Shown: piece after piece, positions 21,301-32,150 of the stretch
Layout of the letters: each line of letters begins with the position of its first letter
Position numbering within the stretch: position 1 is the first letter of the stretch
NCBI GenBank assembly: GCA_013399855.1
Contig: VXAY01006082.1
Coordinates: 164,671 to 228,670 of the forward strand
DNA: 64,000 bases
Reading direction: 5' to 3'
From: Oxyruncus cristatus
Lineage: Eukaryota; Chordata; Aves; Passeriformes; Cotingidae
Notes under the pieces: model-generated
Told to the model about the DNA's origin: nothing
Seen by the model: only the letters and a program-made list of their open reading frames with translations
The model's database searches: none
Program-made: the position numbers and the translations under genes

Positions 21301-23040
21301 TCTTTGTAATTCTTCTATTTATTTACACAGCTGTTAAAATTATCCTTCCGGGGTGACTTCAGGAAACAGTGAATTTGAAAGTGCCTATTTAATACTGATA
21401 ATAATTCCAGGTCAAGTTTCATTCTCGTTTGTATTTGAGAAAACTAAATTAAATACAAAATATTAAAGCCATTTTGCATTTGCAGCAAAAGTACCATCCC
21501 CAAACCACCCTTTTTTCCTCAAAGAACTGGCTGGGCAGATAACTGTATATCTACTAAAGAATCCAAGTATGACAGGGAGCAGTTTTGGTTTCGGAAGTAA
21601 CCACTTTAATTTCCTCATTCCTCAAAGCTTTTTATGCATGTGTTTACTCATGTGAGCCTTACCATGGGCTTATACAGGGAAAAAAATTGTCTTGTTCAGC
21701 AGAATAACCCTCACTATTAAAAATTAGAGGTTTTAATTGCTAAAGTCATTACAATGACTCAGATGTTTTAAATGCAGATCTATGCTTAATGATTTTGCTA
21801 ATTGTGGGACAAATTGCCTAATGCTTTGCAGGATTGAGTTTATGTTACAAAAAGCATAAGTTACGTGAGGTTTTTGCCAGATAAGAGTTGGTGTATTTTG
21901 TCTGGTCCAAGTCTGCATTTGCTCAGTAGACTTACATATAAACAGCATAGACAACAAGGTATTGTTGGGTTTTTAGCCAAAAATACATAAATTTTGTTAA
22001 ATTTAGAACTTTGGAAGGGTGTTACAGCAAATGCATGTGATCAGTCTACACACTGTGTGGCAGAAATGCTGTTTAACCTGTGGAATAAACAGCCCAGGAT
22101 TTTCAGAAAGCTATTCTATCAACTGATGAACCTAAAATGACAGGGATGTGGCCAGCATCCAGTTTGCTCACTCGGATAGCATGTTCAGAAAGCCAAAAAT
22201 ATTGCAGACCACAAACCCACAAAAGAAGTTTTTACAACAGACCTTGCAAAAATTTGCCAAGTGTTGCAAAAGCTGAAAATGCCAATTCGGTGTATGATAG
22301 AAATATAATCTAATACTGTATGCCACTTTGTAGAGAAACATTTAAACCAAAGGATTCTGCAGGCAGAGAGAAATAAAAAGGTCAGAGTTTATCATTAAAA
22401 TGCAAAGTATGAAAACTAAACACATTGTTCAGAACACTCACTAGAAATAGTATTACAGAAAACACCCCCAGCCGAATCATAGCAGACATACATGTTTTTT
22501 GAAAGGAAACACAGAAAGCCCTCATGAAATTGCATAGAGATTAAAATAATGAGTCAATCTGTAGAGATGCCTGATTAGTTCAGAAATGGAAGCTGGAAGA
22601 AGGGTAAAGTTATGATAACTTCTACCACCCCATGTTGAAGGAGATCTTTCTAATTCCTTTCAGCCAGAAAGGGAACGGCAGAATTCTGATCCCAGATGCC
22701 CATGAGGGGGGCCCAGAAAAATGACCTGTGGACCCTGTGGAGCCACTGCAGACCTCTCCTCTGGAGTCAAAATCAGAATTTGGCAGTAAAACATGGAATT
22801 TCTGATGACACAGTAAAACTCAACTTCCTTGGGCTTTTTAAAAGTTGTTTCTTAGGGAAAAAAAAAAAAAGAAAAAAGTAGAGCAATCAGTTATTCATTA
22901 GAGGATGGCAAAACATGGGTGAGAAAAGGAGCAAGGGCATAAAACTTTATGAGCAGAGAGGTTTTTGCTGACAGTACAGGTAGAGATAGGTAGAGCAGGC
23001 TGGTCAGAGGTAAGAGTGCACACACAGCCCAAGGTGCGAG
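15385..23040. other. DBI-TMEM37 intergenic region; no gene recognised
   Basis: About 7.6 kb without a supported exon. Open frames are short (at most about 111 codons) and show no family motif. Minor structures are a short CA run at 17751-17762, a T run near 17966-17978, a small direct plus inverted repeat at 18702-18776, and a C run near 20306-20315. No CR1 fragment was recognised here. Distal enhancers or an unspliced lncRNA could be present but cannot be seen from sequence. Confidence 0.5.
18702..18776. repeat. Small inverted repeat enclosing a 15 bp direct repeat
   Basis: TTCTAGATG at 18702-18710 and its complement CATCTAGAA at 18768-18776 flank two copies of TTATTTATACAATAA (18719-18733 and 18749-18763) set 30 bases apart. 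The two ends could form a 9 bp stem. It does not match a repeat family I know. Confidence 0.6.
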
Positions 23041-23639
23041 CGAGCCCGTCGCCGCACCAGCAGCCGGTGCCGAACGACTTCGGGAACACAAACACGGGCG
23101 CAGATACCGCGGGGAGGGCAGGACGGGGTGTTCCTGTAGCCACAGGCTTCTCGGTGGCTGGGTGTCACCGCAGTGCCCAGCACTGCAGCCCGGAGCAGCT
23201 CCCGAGGGGCTCCCGGCGTGTCCCGGGCGGGCGGGCAGGGCTGGGGCGAACGGCTGGCACTGGGGCAGCACACCTCGAGCCCTCCGGCAGGCGGGGACAC
23301 AAGGGGACACCGGAGAGGTGAGGCTGCAGGAGGCATCGCCGCCACCGCCCAGGACACCACCTGCCCGGCGGCTGCGATCCAGAGCGGGCTTGGGCGAGCG
23401 TGTGCCCCGGGCCGGGACAGCACTGCCGCCCCACTCCGCGCTGGGGAGCAAACGGAGCAGCTCGGCCGGGCTCGGCCCGGCTCCGCCCGTCGGAGCCGCG
23501 CTGCTGACTCAGCCGCGGGGGGGCCCGGAGGGCGCCTCGGCCCCTCGGGCGTGGCGGGCGGGGGGGCTGCCCTCCGCCCTCTGGGGAGATAAAGAGCGGC
23601 GGCCGGAGCCCGCCCGCGTCTCTCGGCGCCGCCGGCAGC
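23040..23639 (+). promoter_or_regulatory. CpG-island promoter of TMEM37 with Maf/AP-1-type element
   Basis: This GC-rich block, continuing through exon 1 to about 24,140, ends at the TMEM37 start codon. TGCTGACTCAGC at 23502-23513 contains a perfect AP-1 core (TGACTCA) and fits 12 of 13 bases of the T-MARE consensus. Sp1-type GC boxes (for example CTCCGCCC near 23481) lie around it. GATAAAG near 23587 is a possible weak TATA or GATA-type element about 50 bases before the ATG. Transcription start is not determined. Confidence 0.6.
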
Positions 23640-25048
23640 ATGAGGGCCATCGGGGCGCAGGTACGTCTGTCTGCCCGCCGCCGGGGCTGCGCATCTCCCC
23701 GCCGGGGGCACGGTGGGGCTCCAGCCCGTCCCTACGCGGCCGGGGTCTCTACGGCCCTTCCCGGAGCAGACCCACATCCCTCCTCCCCGGGTCACCGGCT
23801 CTCCCTTCCTCTCCCCGCCGCACGTGGCTCTGCGAGCCCCGCCGCCCGCCGTGCCGGGCTGGAGGGGGCTTCGGGCGCTTGGCTTGACTTTGGATTAAAT
23901 CTTGGGCCCCTCCTTGGAGGGTTTCGGTGAGGAGGGGGCGTGTGTTGCGCACGCGGCTCCGCGGTGGCTGCAGCCGGAGACCCTCGGACGCCCCCGGGGC
24001 AGCTGAGCCTTGCTCCCCCCAGGTGCGGAGAGACCGGCTCGCTGCAGCCCAGGAGGGCAGTGCTCGGAACTGGGAGCCCCTCCGTCCCGCTGCTGTTACC
24101 TCCCCCTGTCCCAGCTGCCGGCCTCCATCCTCTTAGGGGCCGGTGATTTCCTCCAGCCCTGCCAGAGCAGGAGGTTGTGCCGCGGGACCGCGGGGCAGGG
24201 ATCTTGCTCAGCCCAGAGCCTTTGTGATCCTGGTCCCGGGGCTTGACGTGGGAGCATTGTTCGTGCAGCCGAGCAACCAGGAGAGCTTCACCCACCCTTC
24301 CTTTCTGCTGGGTACAGCCTGTAACTGCAGTGCTTTCCCTTGTGAGAAGAGGTTTGATGTGCACAAGTAAATATTTTCGAATACTGAATCCCGCAGCTTT
24401 GTCCCTCTGCCTTTGTTTCACCCTGAAGTAGCACTGTTAACTCTGTTTTGTTTTTTCCCCCCACTCTCCTTTCAGGCGCAGCAGCTGCTGGCACACCGGA
24501 GACCACAGAAATCCTTCTTCGAGACACTCATCAGGAGCCTGATAATCCTGTGCGTGGCAATAGCAGTGGTCTTGTCATCCATCTCCATCTGTGATGGCCG
24601 CTGGCTCTTTGCGAGGGGGCAGCTCCTTGGACTGTGGCACTTCTGCACTGTTGGCAATGACAGCGTCCTGAAGTGTGTCACTGACCTCAGCCTGGCCCAC
24701 GTGGAGGGGCTGAGTGTGGGGATGATTCCCATAAGAAGCATGGTGTCCTTTGCTGTTGTGGTTGCCATATTTGGCCTGGAGCTGCTGATGGTGTCCCAAG
24801 TCTGCGATGATGCCAATGCGAGGCGGAAATGGGCAATGGGCTCAGTTTTCATCCTCGTCTCTTTTTTGCTGTCGGCCACTGGTGTTCTGAGCTTCTCCAT
24901 CCTCATGAAGGATCACCTCACGTTCACGGGCTTCACGCTGACATACTGGTGCGAGTTCATTGCTGCCTTCCTCTTCTTCCTCAACGGGATCAGCGGACTT
25001 CACATCAACAGCCTCACACACCTCAGGAACGGGGTAGGCAAAATCTAG
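23640..25048 (+). CDS. TMEM37: TMEM37, calcium-channel gamma-subunit-like four-helix membrane protein, complete
   Basis: Two coding exons, 23640-23660 (MRAIGAQ) and 24476-25048, join in phase 0 at a GT donor and a CTTTCAG acceptor to give 197 aa; the human protein is about 190 aa. Four hydrophobic segments are visible at about residues 25-45, 94-115, 128-150 and 160-182, the layout of the claudin/PMP22/CACNG fold. The first extracellular loop holds GLWHFC (59-64) and a second Cys at 74, the family's GLW-C-C signature, with a possible N-glycosylation site N68-D-S. The conserved block SISICDG follows helix 1 and [10 protein letters not shown] closes helix 4. Mammalian TMEM37 (PR1) was proposed to be an inhibitory calcium-channel gamma-like subunit; that role is from the literature, not from this sequence. 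The start is supported by the conserved M-x-A-x-G-x-Q before the splice, at the end of a CpG island. A recognisable PDZ-binding C terminus is not seen. Confidence 0.95.
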
Positions 25049-27765
25049 GTGTGCAGGATGTACCTCTGCCTTTGTGTAAGCAGCTTTGCCAATTAGACTG
25101 TAAAAAAGAGAGTCTAATGAAGTTTGAAAAGGATACCCTGTCTTAATTTGTGTACAAGGAGGGAAAGTATGAATCAGTCTTGGTGCCTGTAGAAGACCTA
25201 CCCACCCGCTGCACAACACCAGCAAAGCAGAGACTGGGACTGGCTGCCATTGTTATGTGGTTTTCCGGAGAAGTGGATTAAAGCCGAGGGCATCCCGTTA
25301 AACATGCAGAGGTGTGGAAGACTGTCATCTCTCACATGTGCTGTTCTGAGGCTTACACAACGCCTGTACTGCTCTGGGTTTGGTGTTGCTGTGCTTTTGT
25401 TCGTATTCTGGAGCCTGTGAAGAGTGTGACACAACTGTGGTGTTGTCTTATGGGTTTGTTCTGTCATCTGGGACAGATGATTTATGCCTAGCCATGATCA
25501 CTGGCATGAAGTATTGAAAATCTTCACTGGATCTCCTCCATTTTTCCTTCAAAAGAGAAGGCACGCAGACCTTGATATGGTCATGTGGTTTTGGGTTTTG
25601 TTGGCATGTTCCTTGTATCTGTCCCTTTCTCACTCAGTTTTTTGGGGACACTTCAGACAGAGGTGCTGACTTGGGGTTAGGGGAAGGCACTGGGTGATGC
25701 AGGGGTATAGGGAAGGATTGTGATGCTTTCCTCAGGCAGTAGTGCACGTTCCTGTACTTGTGGCCTCCCCCTGCTGTCACCACTCTTCTGCCACACCTAA
25801 AGGGCATGTGCCGGTTGGTCACCCAAACTGACTCCCTCACACCCCTTGCAAAGTTCATGGTAACAGGGCAATGCTCTTGGTTTCTTTTTTTATTTGGGGC
25901 ACAAGGAACAAGCTCTGCAGGGGCTTCCTGTGGTGGTGTGGGTGGGCAGACCATGCTGAGGCTCCTGTAGCTTCTGGGGCATGTTTTGGTTGTCTGGGTG
26001 TGCACTGGGGCAGTGGGAAATCTCCTTATCCTGTAGCTGAGAGTCTCCTGGAGCATTTCTTATGGGAGGAAAAAGCTCTAAATGCTCCTGACCAGACCAA
26101 GTCTTTTTCTTCCCCTAACTAACAATGAGCCTGGGAGGAGAAGCAGCCCATGATTGCCTAAGGAGGGGCTGATGGGTACAGCTCTAATCTGTCACAACTG
26201 GTGGAAAGACAGAGAGACCTGGCCAAAATCATATTAAAGGCTGGTCTTCCTCCTGCCAATGTCTGAGTCAAGATCTCTAAAATTGCTACAGCTTTGAAGT
26301 TGCCCATGGTGTCTTATGTAATAAGAGAGAAGACCTTAGAGGTTGGTTGTCCCGTGTGTACTCCCTGTCCACCACACAGCATTTGTATGCCCTCGGATAA
26401 AGATGTCTTCAGAGTATTTCAGGGTTTCTGGTTTACTGTTTGTTTCGTATCTGCTGGCAAAGCTGCTTGTGTTTTTGTTTGAGAACAAATGTTTCTACAT
26501 GTTCATCCCTATAGCTTGTGTGATAGCTGTTGAGCAAGGCTTTAATTTCCTGTGCAACAAGTTTGACACAGTTTTTTACCTGAAACAAAAGCATGGTAGC
26601 ACAGAGGCCAAGAAGGCTGTGTAGGCGAGCCGTGAGTAAACAGCTTTGTCTTTGAAAGCTTGGAGTCTTAAGCTGTGACTGAGCTGAATGTGCCACACTT
26701 GATGAATGTGGTCCTGTGGACTCTTTTGCCTTCATGAGGACAGCATCCATTCCTTCTTGGATTTCTGTAACTTAAGACAACACTCCTAAGCCTGTTTTGT
26801 GATGCAGTTTCAGACCTGGCTTGCTCTGGACAGTGCCAGTTGTACTTTTGTATGTGAATCTACTTGTCTTTCTGTCAGGAATTACGTAGAGAGGTCATGA
26901 AGCTCTTGTAATGTTTGGGGCTTTGTTGGGGTTTCTTGACCCACTGTGCCTTTAACCTGCCTCTGGAAAATTGCACTGTGACTGTGTCTGTTTGTGAAAG
27001 TTGCATTTGATTTTCTGAACCGCACTGTTGAAGACATGCTGGTGGGCTGAACGTGCAGATGCTTGTATAAACTAGTGCTGTTGGCTTTAGCAGAGCCATT
27101 TAGGCCATAGAGATCCCGCAAGGTCTGGTCCCAAACTGTTGGCACTTGGATGTTACCAGGTGTTAAGAGTACCTTAACTAACCAGTAATTCAGTTGTGTT
27201 GCCTACAGGCCCCCATGCCAGGCAGGACAGTTCCCCTGCGTGAGGTTAAGGGTGTCCATGGCTTGTCTAGAAACATGGATGTAACGTCACAGTGCCACTT
27301 TGGTGACATCCAAAACAGGAAATGAGTTCTGCATGTACATTCCTTCGTGCTAGTGGGAGGCTGTGCCCCCATCCCTTTCCCTGGAAGGCAGCCATAGTCA
27401 GACTGAGTTCCAGGCTGGTGCCTCCTGTTTGGGTTAGAGGGAGGCAGTGGACAATTGGCCATTGAGTTCACCCTAGATGTGGTGCAATTGTGAATGATTT
27501 TAGGATGCTCTCTAGTAGCTGAAGAAGAGGCCTTTTGTATGCTTTTTTTTCCAACTGGTTTTGTGTAGTACTGCTTGACTTAATTATGCTGGGAGAAGAA
27601 GCATTTCGACAGCTAAATATTACAAAACAGGGTTGATTGTCTTGGAGACATCCTTATATACAGCAACCTGTGCAGCAGCATGTCACTGTTCGTTTTCTGA
27701 AGGCTGTGGAAGTTCCAAGAAATATTCCTAAAGTTTATTAAATAAATTTTATTTGAAATAACAGT
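25049..27765 (+). other. Probable long 3' UTR of TMEM37
   Basis: After the stop there is no other exon. An ATTAAA at 25277-25282 could give a short 3' UTR, but the first strong AATAAA is at 27741-27746. A 2.7 kb 3' UTR is therefore possible. This is inferred from signals only; RNA reads would decide between the two ends. Confidence 0.4.
27741..27746 (+). terminator. Candidate distal poly(A) signal of TMEM37
   Basis: AATAAA within TTAAATAAATTTTATTTG, followed by a T- and TG-containing stretch. It lies 2.69 kb after the TMEM37 stop and is the first canonical plus-strand AATAAA that I could find there. Confidence 0.45.
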
Positions 27766-30700
27766 TGTAATTCTCTCTTTTTATATTTAGATATCGGGGT
27801 GCAGATTTAAGGAGATGTTTAGGGTTTTACATAATCTCCCAGGCACCACTCTGTGTTTATGCAGCTAGGCTGATGAAGAAATGACTGCCTGGCACTTTGC
27901 CGAGCTCTGATCAAGGGAACTGAGGCCACTGCATACTCCCCTCTCCTTTTCCCTCCAGTGTGTCCACACCAACCCAAGCAGCCAGCATTGCTTTCGTGTC
28001 TTGCAAAACAAGAGGGGCAGTCAGCTGTGCTGCTTCATGGGAACTGGAGATAACCTTCTAGGCTCTTAATGATTTCCTGCTGCTGCATGTGCTCTGTTTA
28101 CTAGCTAAAGAGCTCTTTCCTGTGTCCTTCACCTTCCTTTTCCCACACTGCACCCCATGTCTGAAGCATCTTTGCTCTTTTCCCCAGCTCCGATTATTTG
28201 GCCTGCAGAAGTGATATCTGAGCACAAATATATTTATGCATTTTTCTCTGAGCTCATTGTACTGACAGGTTTAGTTAAACGTCAGGAAAACAGATTCCCA
28301 GCTATACCACTGAATAAGTTTATGTAATCTCAAGTTAATTAGCACCTGGTGTGCTCTTTCCAATAGGAGAGGTCATTGGCCTGTCTCAGACGGTTTAGCA
28401 TCTCTTTAAAGCAGGGTAATGAACAGCACTTCTCGTTAATGAGTCGTTTAGACTTAGTTACTAACTTTATTGGAAATTTGTGCACAAGCTTGTGGATAAG
28501 TGTCATAGGTTTAGAGATCAAGAAATAAAGAAATACTAAAGAAATAATAGGTCATGCTAGCTCTGGAGGTGGCCTACCTGCATTGTATTTTCACAGAACG
28601 GTTAAGGTTGGAAGGGACCACTGGAGGTCATCTAGTCCAGTCTCTGTGCTCAAGCAAGGTTACCTAGAGCATGTTATTTTGATTTTAAGTCTACAGTACC
28701 TTCAGCTGTGCTTAGAGGGACACCTGTAATGAGGTTGAGCCTTGCTTGCTTTTGCAAGTCAAGGGAACGTGATCACAGATTACTGTCCTCAGCTGCCTTC
28801 TGTTTCCCTCTGCTGAAGCCTATTGTAAGTAGATAATGGTCCTTCTTCTCAGCCTTCCAGGTCAGCTTACACATGCAAGAAGGGCCTCATTTCTGAGTGA
28901 AAACAAGGCCTGCCCCAGGCAGTGTCCTGGAAGGGGTGTTGCCTGAATTCCTGGGGCCTCAACTTCACTTGTATCCACCCCATCTGAGAGAGGCCGTTTG
29001 AGCTCCCCTGTACTCAAGCATTGCATAACGTAGTTATTCACAGCACAACTACTGTTTTTTGCTTCTGATAGTTTTGCTGGGAACTTCCTCGTTGCTGTGT
29101 TTGGAGAGAAAAATCCATTAATCGCTTCCTCTTAAATTCTTCACTTCTCTTAGACTGCTGATGCTCAGGCTGCCCGAGTTGCTGCCTGCCCTGCTGGCTT
29201 GCAGAGGGACAACTGGCTCCTCAGGGGACCTGGAGTAAATAGCCAGAGGCTGTCACCACTGTTCCTGAACAATGACAACGACTTGAGTGAAAGATGGTAT
29301 TCAGGCCCTATGTACTGCTAAAAACTACCGGCTTTACACTGAATACTCGGGAGCAAGTGTAACGAATGAAAGGGAAGCTGGTGAACTCTGAATATGTTGT
29401 GTTCAGCCTGTGTGCCTGCACCTCCTGCTTTTTGCACTGCTCGCTGAGATTTATTTTCCTATTCCCCTTCATCTGCTTATAAACATCTCAGTGTTCCCAG
29501 AACTAAGTAGCTCTTTTCTCTGGTATCCTTCAGCACAGTTAAATAAGCAAGATCCGCAGCAGGGCAGGGAGCTTTTGCACTGCCTGCAGGAGATGGGGGA
29601 GGTGAGAACCCAGGCCACTGTGGTGCTGTTTGGCAGCAGCTTCCAAAGCCCATGCAGAACCAGGACAAGGTCACGGCATCAGAACTCCTGATGCTGCCTG
29701 CTTCTGGCTCCTTCCTGAGTAGACATGCTCTTCCCAAAGAACTGAGAACTCTGAATGCCAACTGACATCCGAGAGGTTTTTATGGAACCTCAACTCTCCA
29801 TACAAACCAGGCCTGTGCTCAGTGCCTCAAGCGAATGTGTAATACAGAATCTGGGAATAATTCCTCTGTTTTTTTTTGTTATTTCAGGCAAGACAAACCA
29901 AAATGGCCATGTAAAACAATAGCTTATGCTAAAACTTTTTTTCTTCAATGCGAAAAACCAGCTTTTTATTCCGGGACATGTGGTTTGTTCCTGTTTTACC
30001 AGGGTCCTGTACAAATAGGTATTAAGCTCAGCCTGGGCTCCCCCCAAACTTGTGCTGATCCTAGCTACACACTGCAGGGCTGAGCTCTTACACTGGCTTG
30101 TGGGAGGGCCAATAATTGCATCAGATCTAATTAATTGTGTTATTGTATCTCTGAATCTATGTTTCTTCATTTATGCCGGAAGGAGGCACTTGCATTTAAA
30201 ACAAACAGCTGCTTTGGCTTGATTGATGAATGTTTAATTCTCAGACAGGGAACATACAAGTTGTTTCATTCTTCTTGGTCACATCCATAGGCCAGAGAGA
30301 AAATTAAGGTTATGTTTTCAGAAGTATCTGACTTGCTAAATGCGCTGGGAGAGAGTGAACCCCCGAGAAGGTTGGAGGCTCTGCTTGGCTTGGGTGAGTC
30401 AGCAAAAATGAGATGAGATCTTTTACTTAAACATTCATGGAGGGCCTTTCACTTCTCCCTTGGTCACGGGACTGATCCTGCTTCTGCTCTTCCTTCCACT
30501 TGTTTTGGCTGAGTTTTAAAGGACAAAGTCAACTTGAAAGCTTGCTATTTCAAAAAAAAAAGTTTAAAGTAATTCCTGAAAACACTTGCCAATTACTGCT
30601 TATGTCTGATTATTATTTTCCTGGTTTTAGGGAGGTTCAACTCTCCTGCTGCCAGTTGACCTGCATCAGCCAGCAAAGCCAACCAGGCAGGGGGGGCCAG

Positions 30701-31770
30701 AGGGAATGCAAGTCCCTGCCTGCTGTTGAGTGCCCTTCCTTGCCTGGCTGCCCTCCGTATGCTGCTACCTGCAGTGCCCACTGCACCAGGAAGGGGCTGA
30801 GTGGGATAACTGGGATAACTCTCAGCGCCGGCAGAGTAAAAAAAAAAAAAAAAATTCCCTGAATAATGTCAGAGTTTCAAACAGCACTAATAGCACTCAA
30901 AAACCTGCTTGTGTACAGATAATTTAACCTCTAATGCATCCTTTGAACTTCTCTGCATGTTTGCCTTCTGATAAATGGCAGAAGCCTACCGTGTAAGCAT
31001 TTGGTGTGATTAAAAGCTCGTTAGGGCAGTTTTGGCAGAGGGGGTTGGGAAATGCCGCTCAGGCAGCATTTGGCATACTATGAATGTTTTGCCAATGTCT
31101 TTAGGTGATCAGGAGGAGGGAGGAGTGATAAACACCTTTGCTTTCTGTTCAATCATCTTTGCCGTTGAAGAAACCCAGCCAAGAATCGCCCCAACTAAGG
31201 AAATGCAGATACAAAATCAAGTGGGAGACTTGGTTGCATTTGTTGGTCAACTATTTTATGCGTTTCCCGTTCAAACCAGGAAATTTCTTGTTTATGTCCT
31301 TAAGAACATAAAGCTGTAATAGTTCCAAAACCTTGTGACAGCATATTACAGTGCACAGTCTTGCAGATTTCAGCACACTGTGTGACCGTAGACTCTAAAG
31401 AGATAGCCAATATGGTACTTTTTTTTCACAAGACAGGTTTTACTGTCCAGTTCAATTGAGTTTTAAACATCTCAGGTACTTTCAATTCTTCCCTTGAAAG
31501 ACAAAACGGACCAGTGTCAGAGGTGCAGACACAATAGGAATGGGTTATCTTTCTGAAGTTTTTTTGGCCACCCTTGGAATATGCCATAACAGCTTTTTTA
31601 CCATTTCAAAATGATACAAATATCCAAATTGGACCACTGTTTTTCTCAAGGTCTCCACAGTTAAAAGAGGCAAAGGAAGAAAGCTTTGAACCTTGATAAA
31701 TTTCAGGTATTAATTAATTTTGTATTTCAAACCCTGTGTTTAAGGACAACATGTAACCTTCATCATTTCA
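27766..31770. other. TMEM37-SCTR intergenic region; no gene recognised
   Basis: About 4 kb between two convergent genes. It holds one CR1 fragment (28590-28677) and an A run at 30839-30854. Open frames (at most about 126 codons) lack family motifs and splice support. Confidence 0.5.
28590..28677 (-). mobile_element. CR1 LINE fragment, minus orientation
   Basis: The text CACAGAACGGTTAAGGTTGG followed by GAAGGGACCACTGGAGGTCA and TCTAGTCCAG is the complement of the well-known avian CR1 3' region (…CCTTCCAACCTTAACCATTCTGTGA). It is 5'-truncated and diverged, typical of old CR1 copies, with no coding capacity. Confidence 0.85.
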
Positions 31771-31772
31771 AA

Positions 31773-31778
31773 TTTAAT
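31773..31778 (-). terminator. Candidate poly(A) signal of SCTR
   Basis: TTTAAT on the plus strand is ATTAAA on the minus strand, 373 bases past the SCTR stop. No AATAAA was found closer. Weak evidence only. Confidence 0.35.
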
Positions 31779-32150
31779 GTCCTCCCAGCTTCCACAGCAG
31801 AAGAAATGGAGAACATCTGAAACTCACCAGCCTGGATTAGCCTGGAAGCTGTTGGAGAGCCACATGGAAAATGAAACATCACATTTAAGGTGGAAATAGC
31901 AGCTGAAAAATACTTATGTGGAAAGAAACACGAATTACTGTGGCCAGAAGCTCAAGGAAGAGTTTTGGCCCGTTTTGCTTTGCAAAATAACTGTGGTGCT
32001 ACACAGGATATACATGAACAGGTGTGCTTCAAGAACTGTTAACCTACAGCCAAGTCCCGCTTTTGGATACGTACACAAGACTCCCAGCTCAGCCCATGGG
32101 ACTTAGCCATGTGTATCTGAGCATGGAGGTATTCCCCCAGGCACACAGTG

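Noticed and set aside
23004..23887. Long frames (241-263 codons) on both strands upstream of TMEM37
   Set aside because: Stop codons are rare in this GC-rich CpG island. The frames overlap each other, give low-complexity Pro/Arg/Ala text and have no homology that I recognise.
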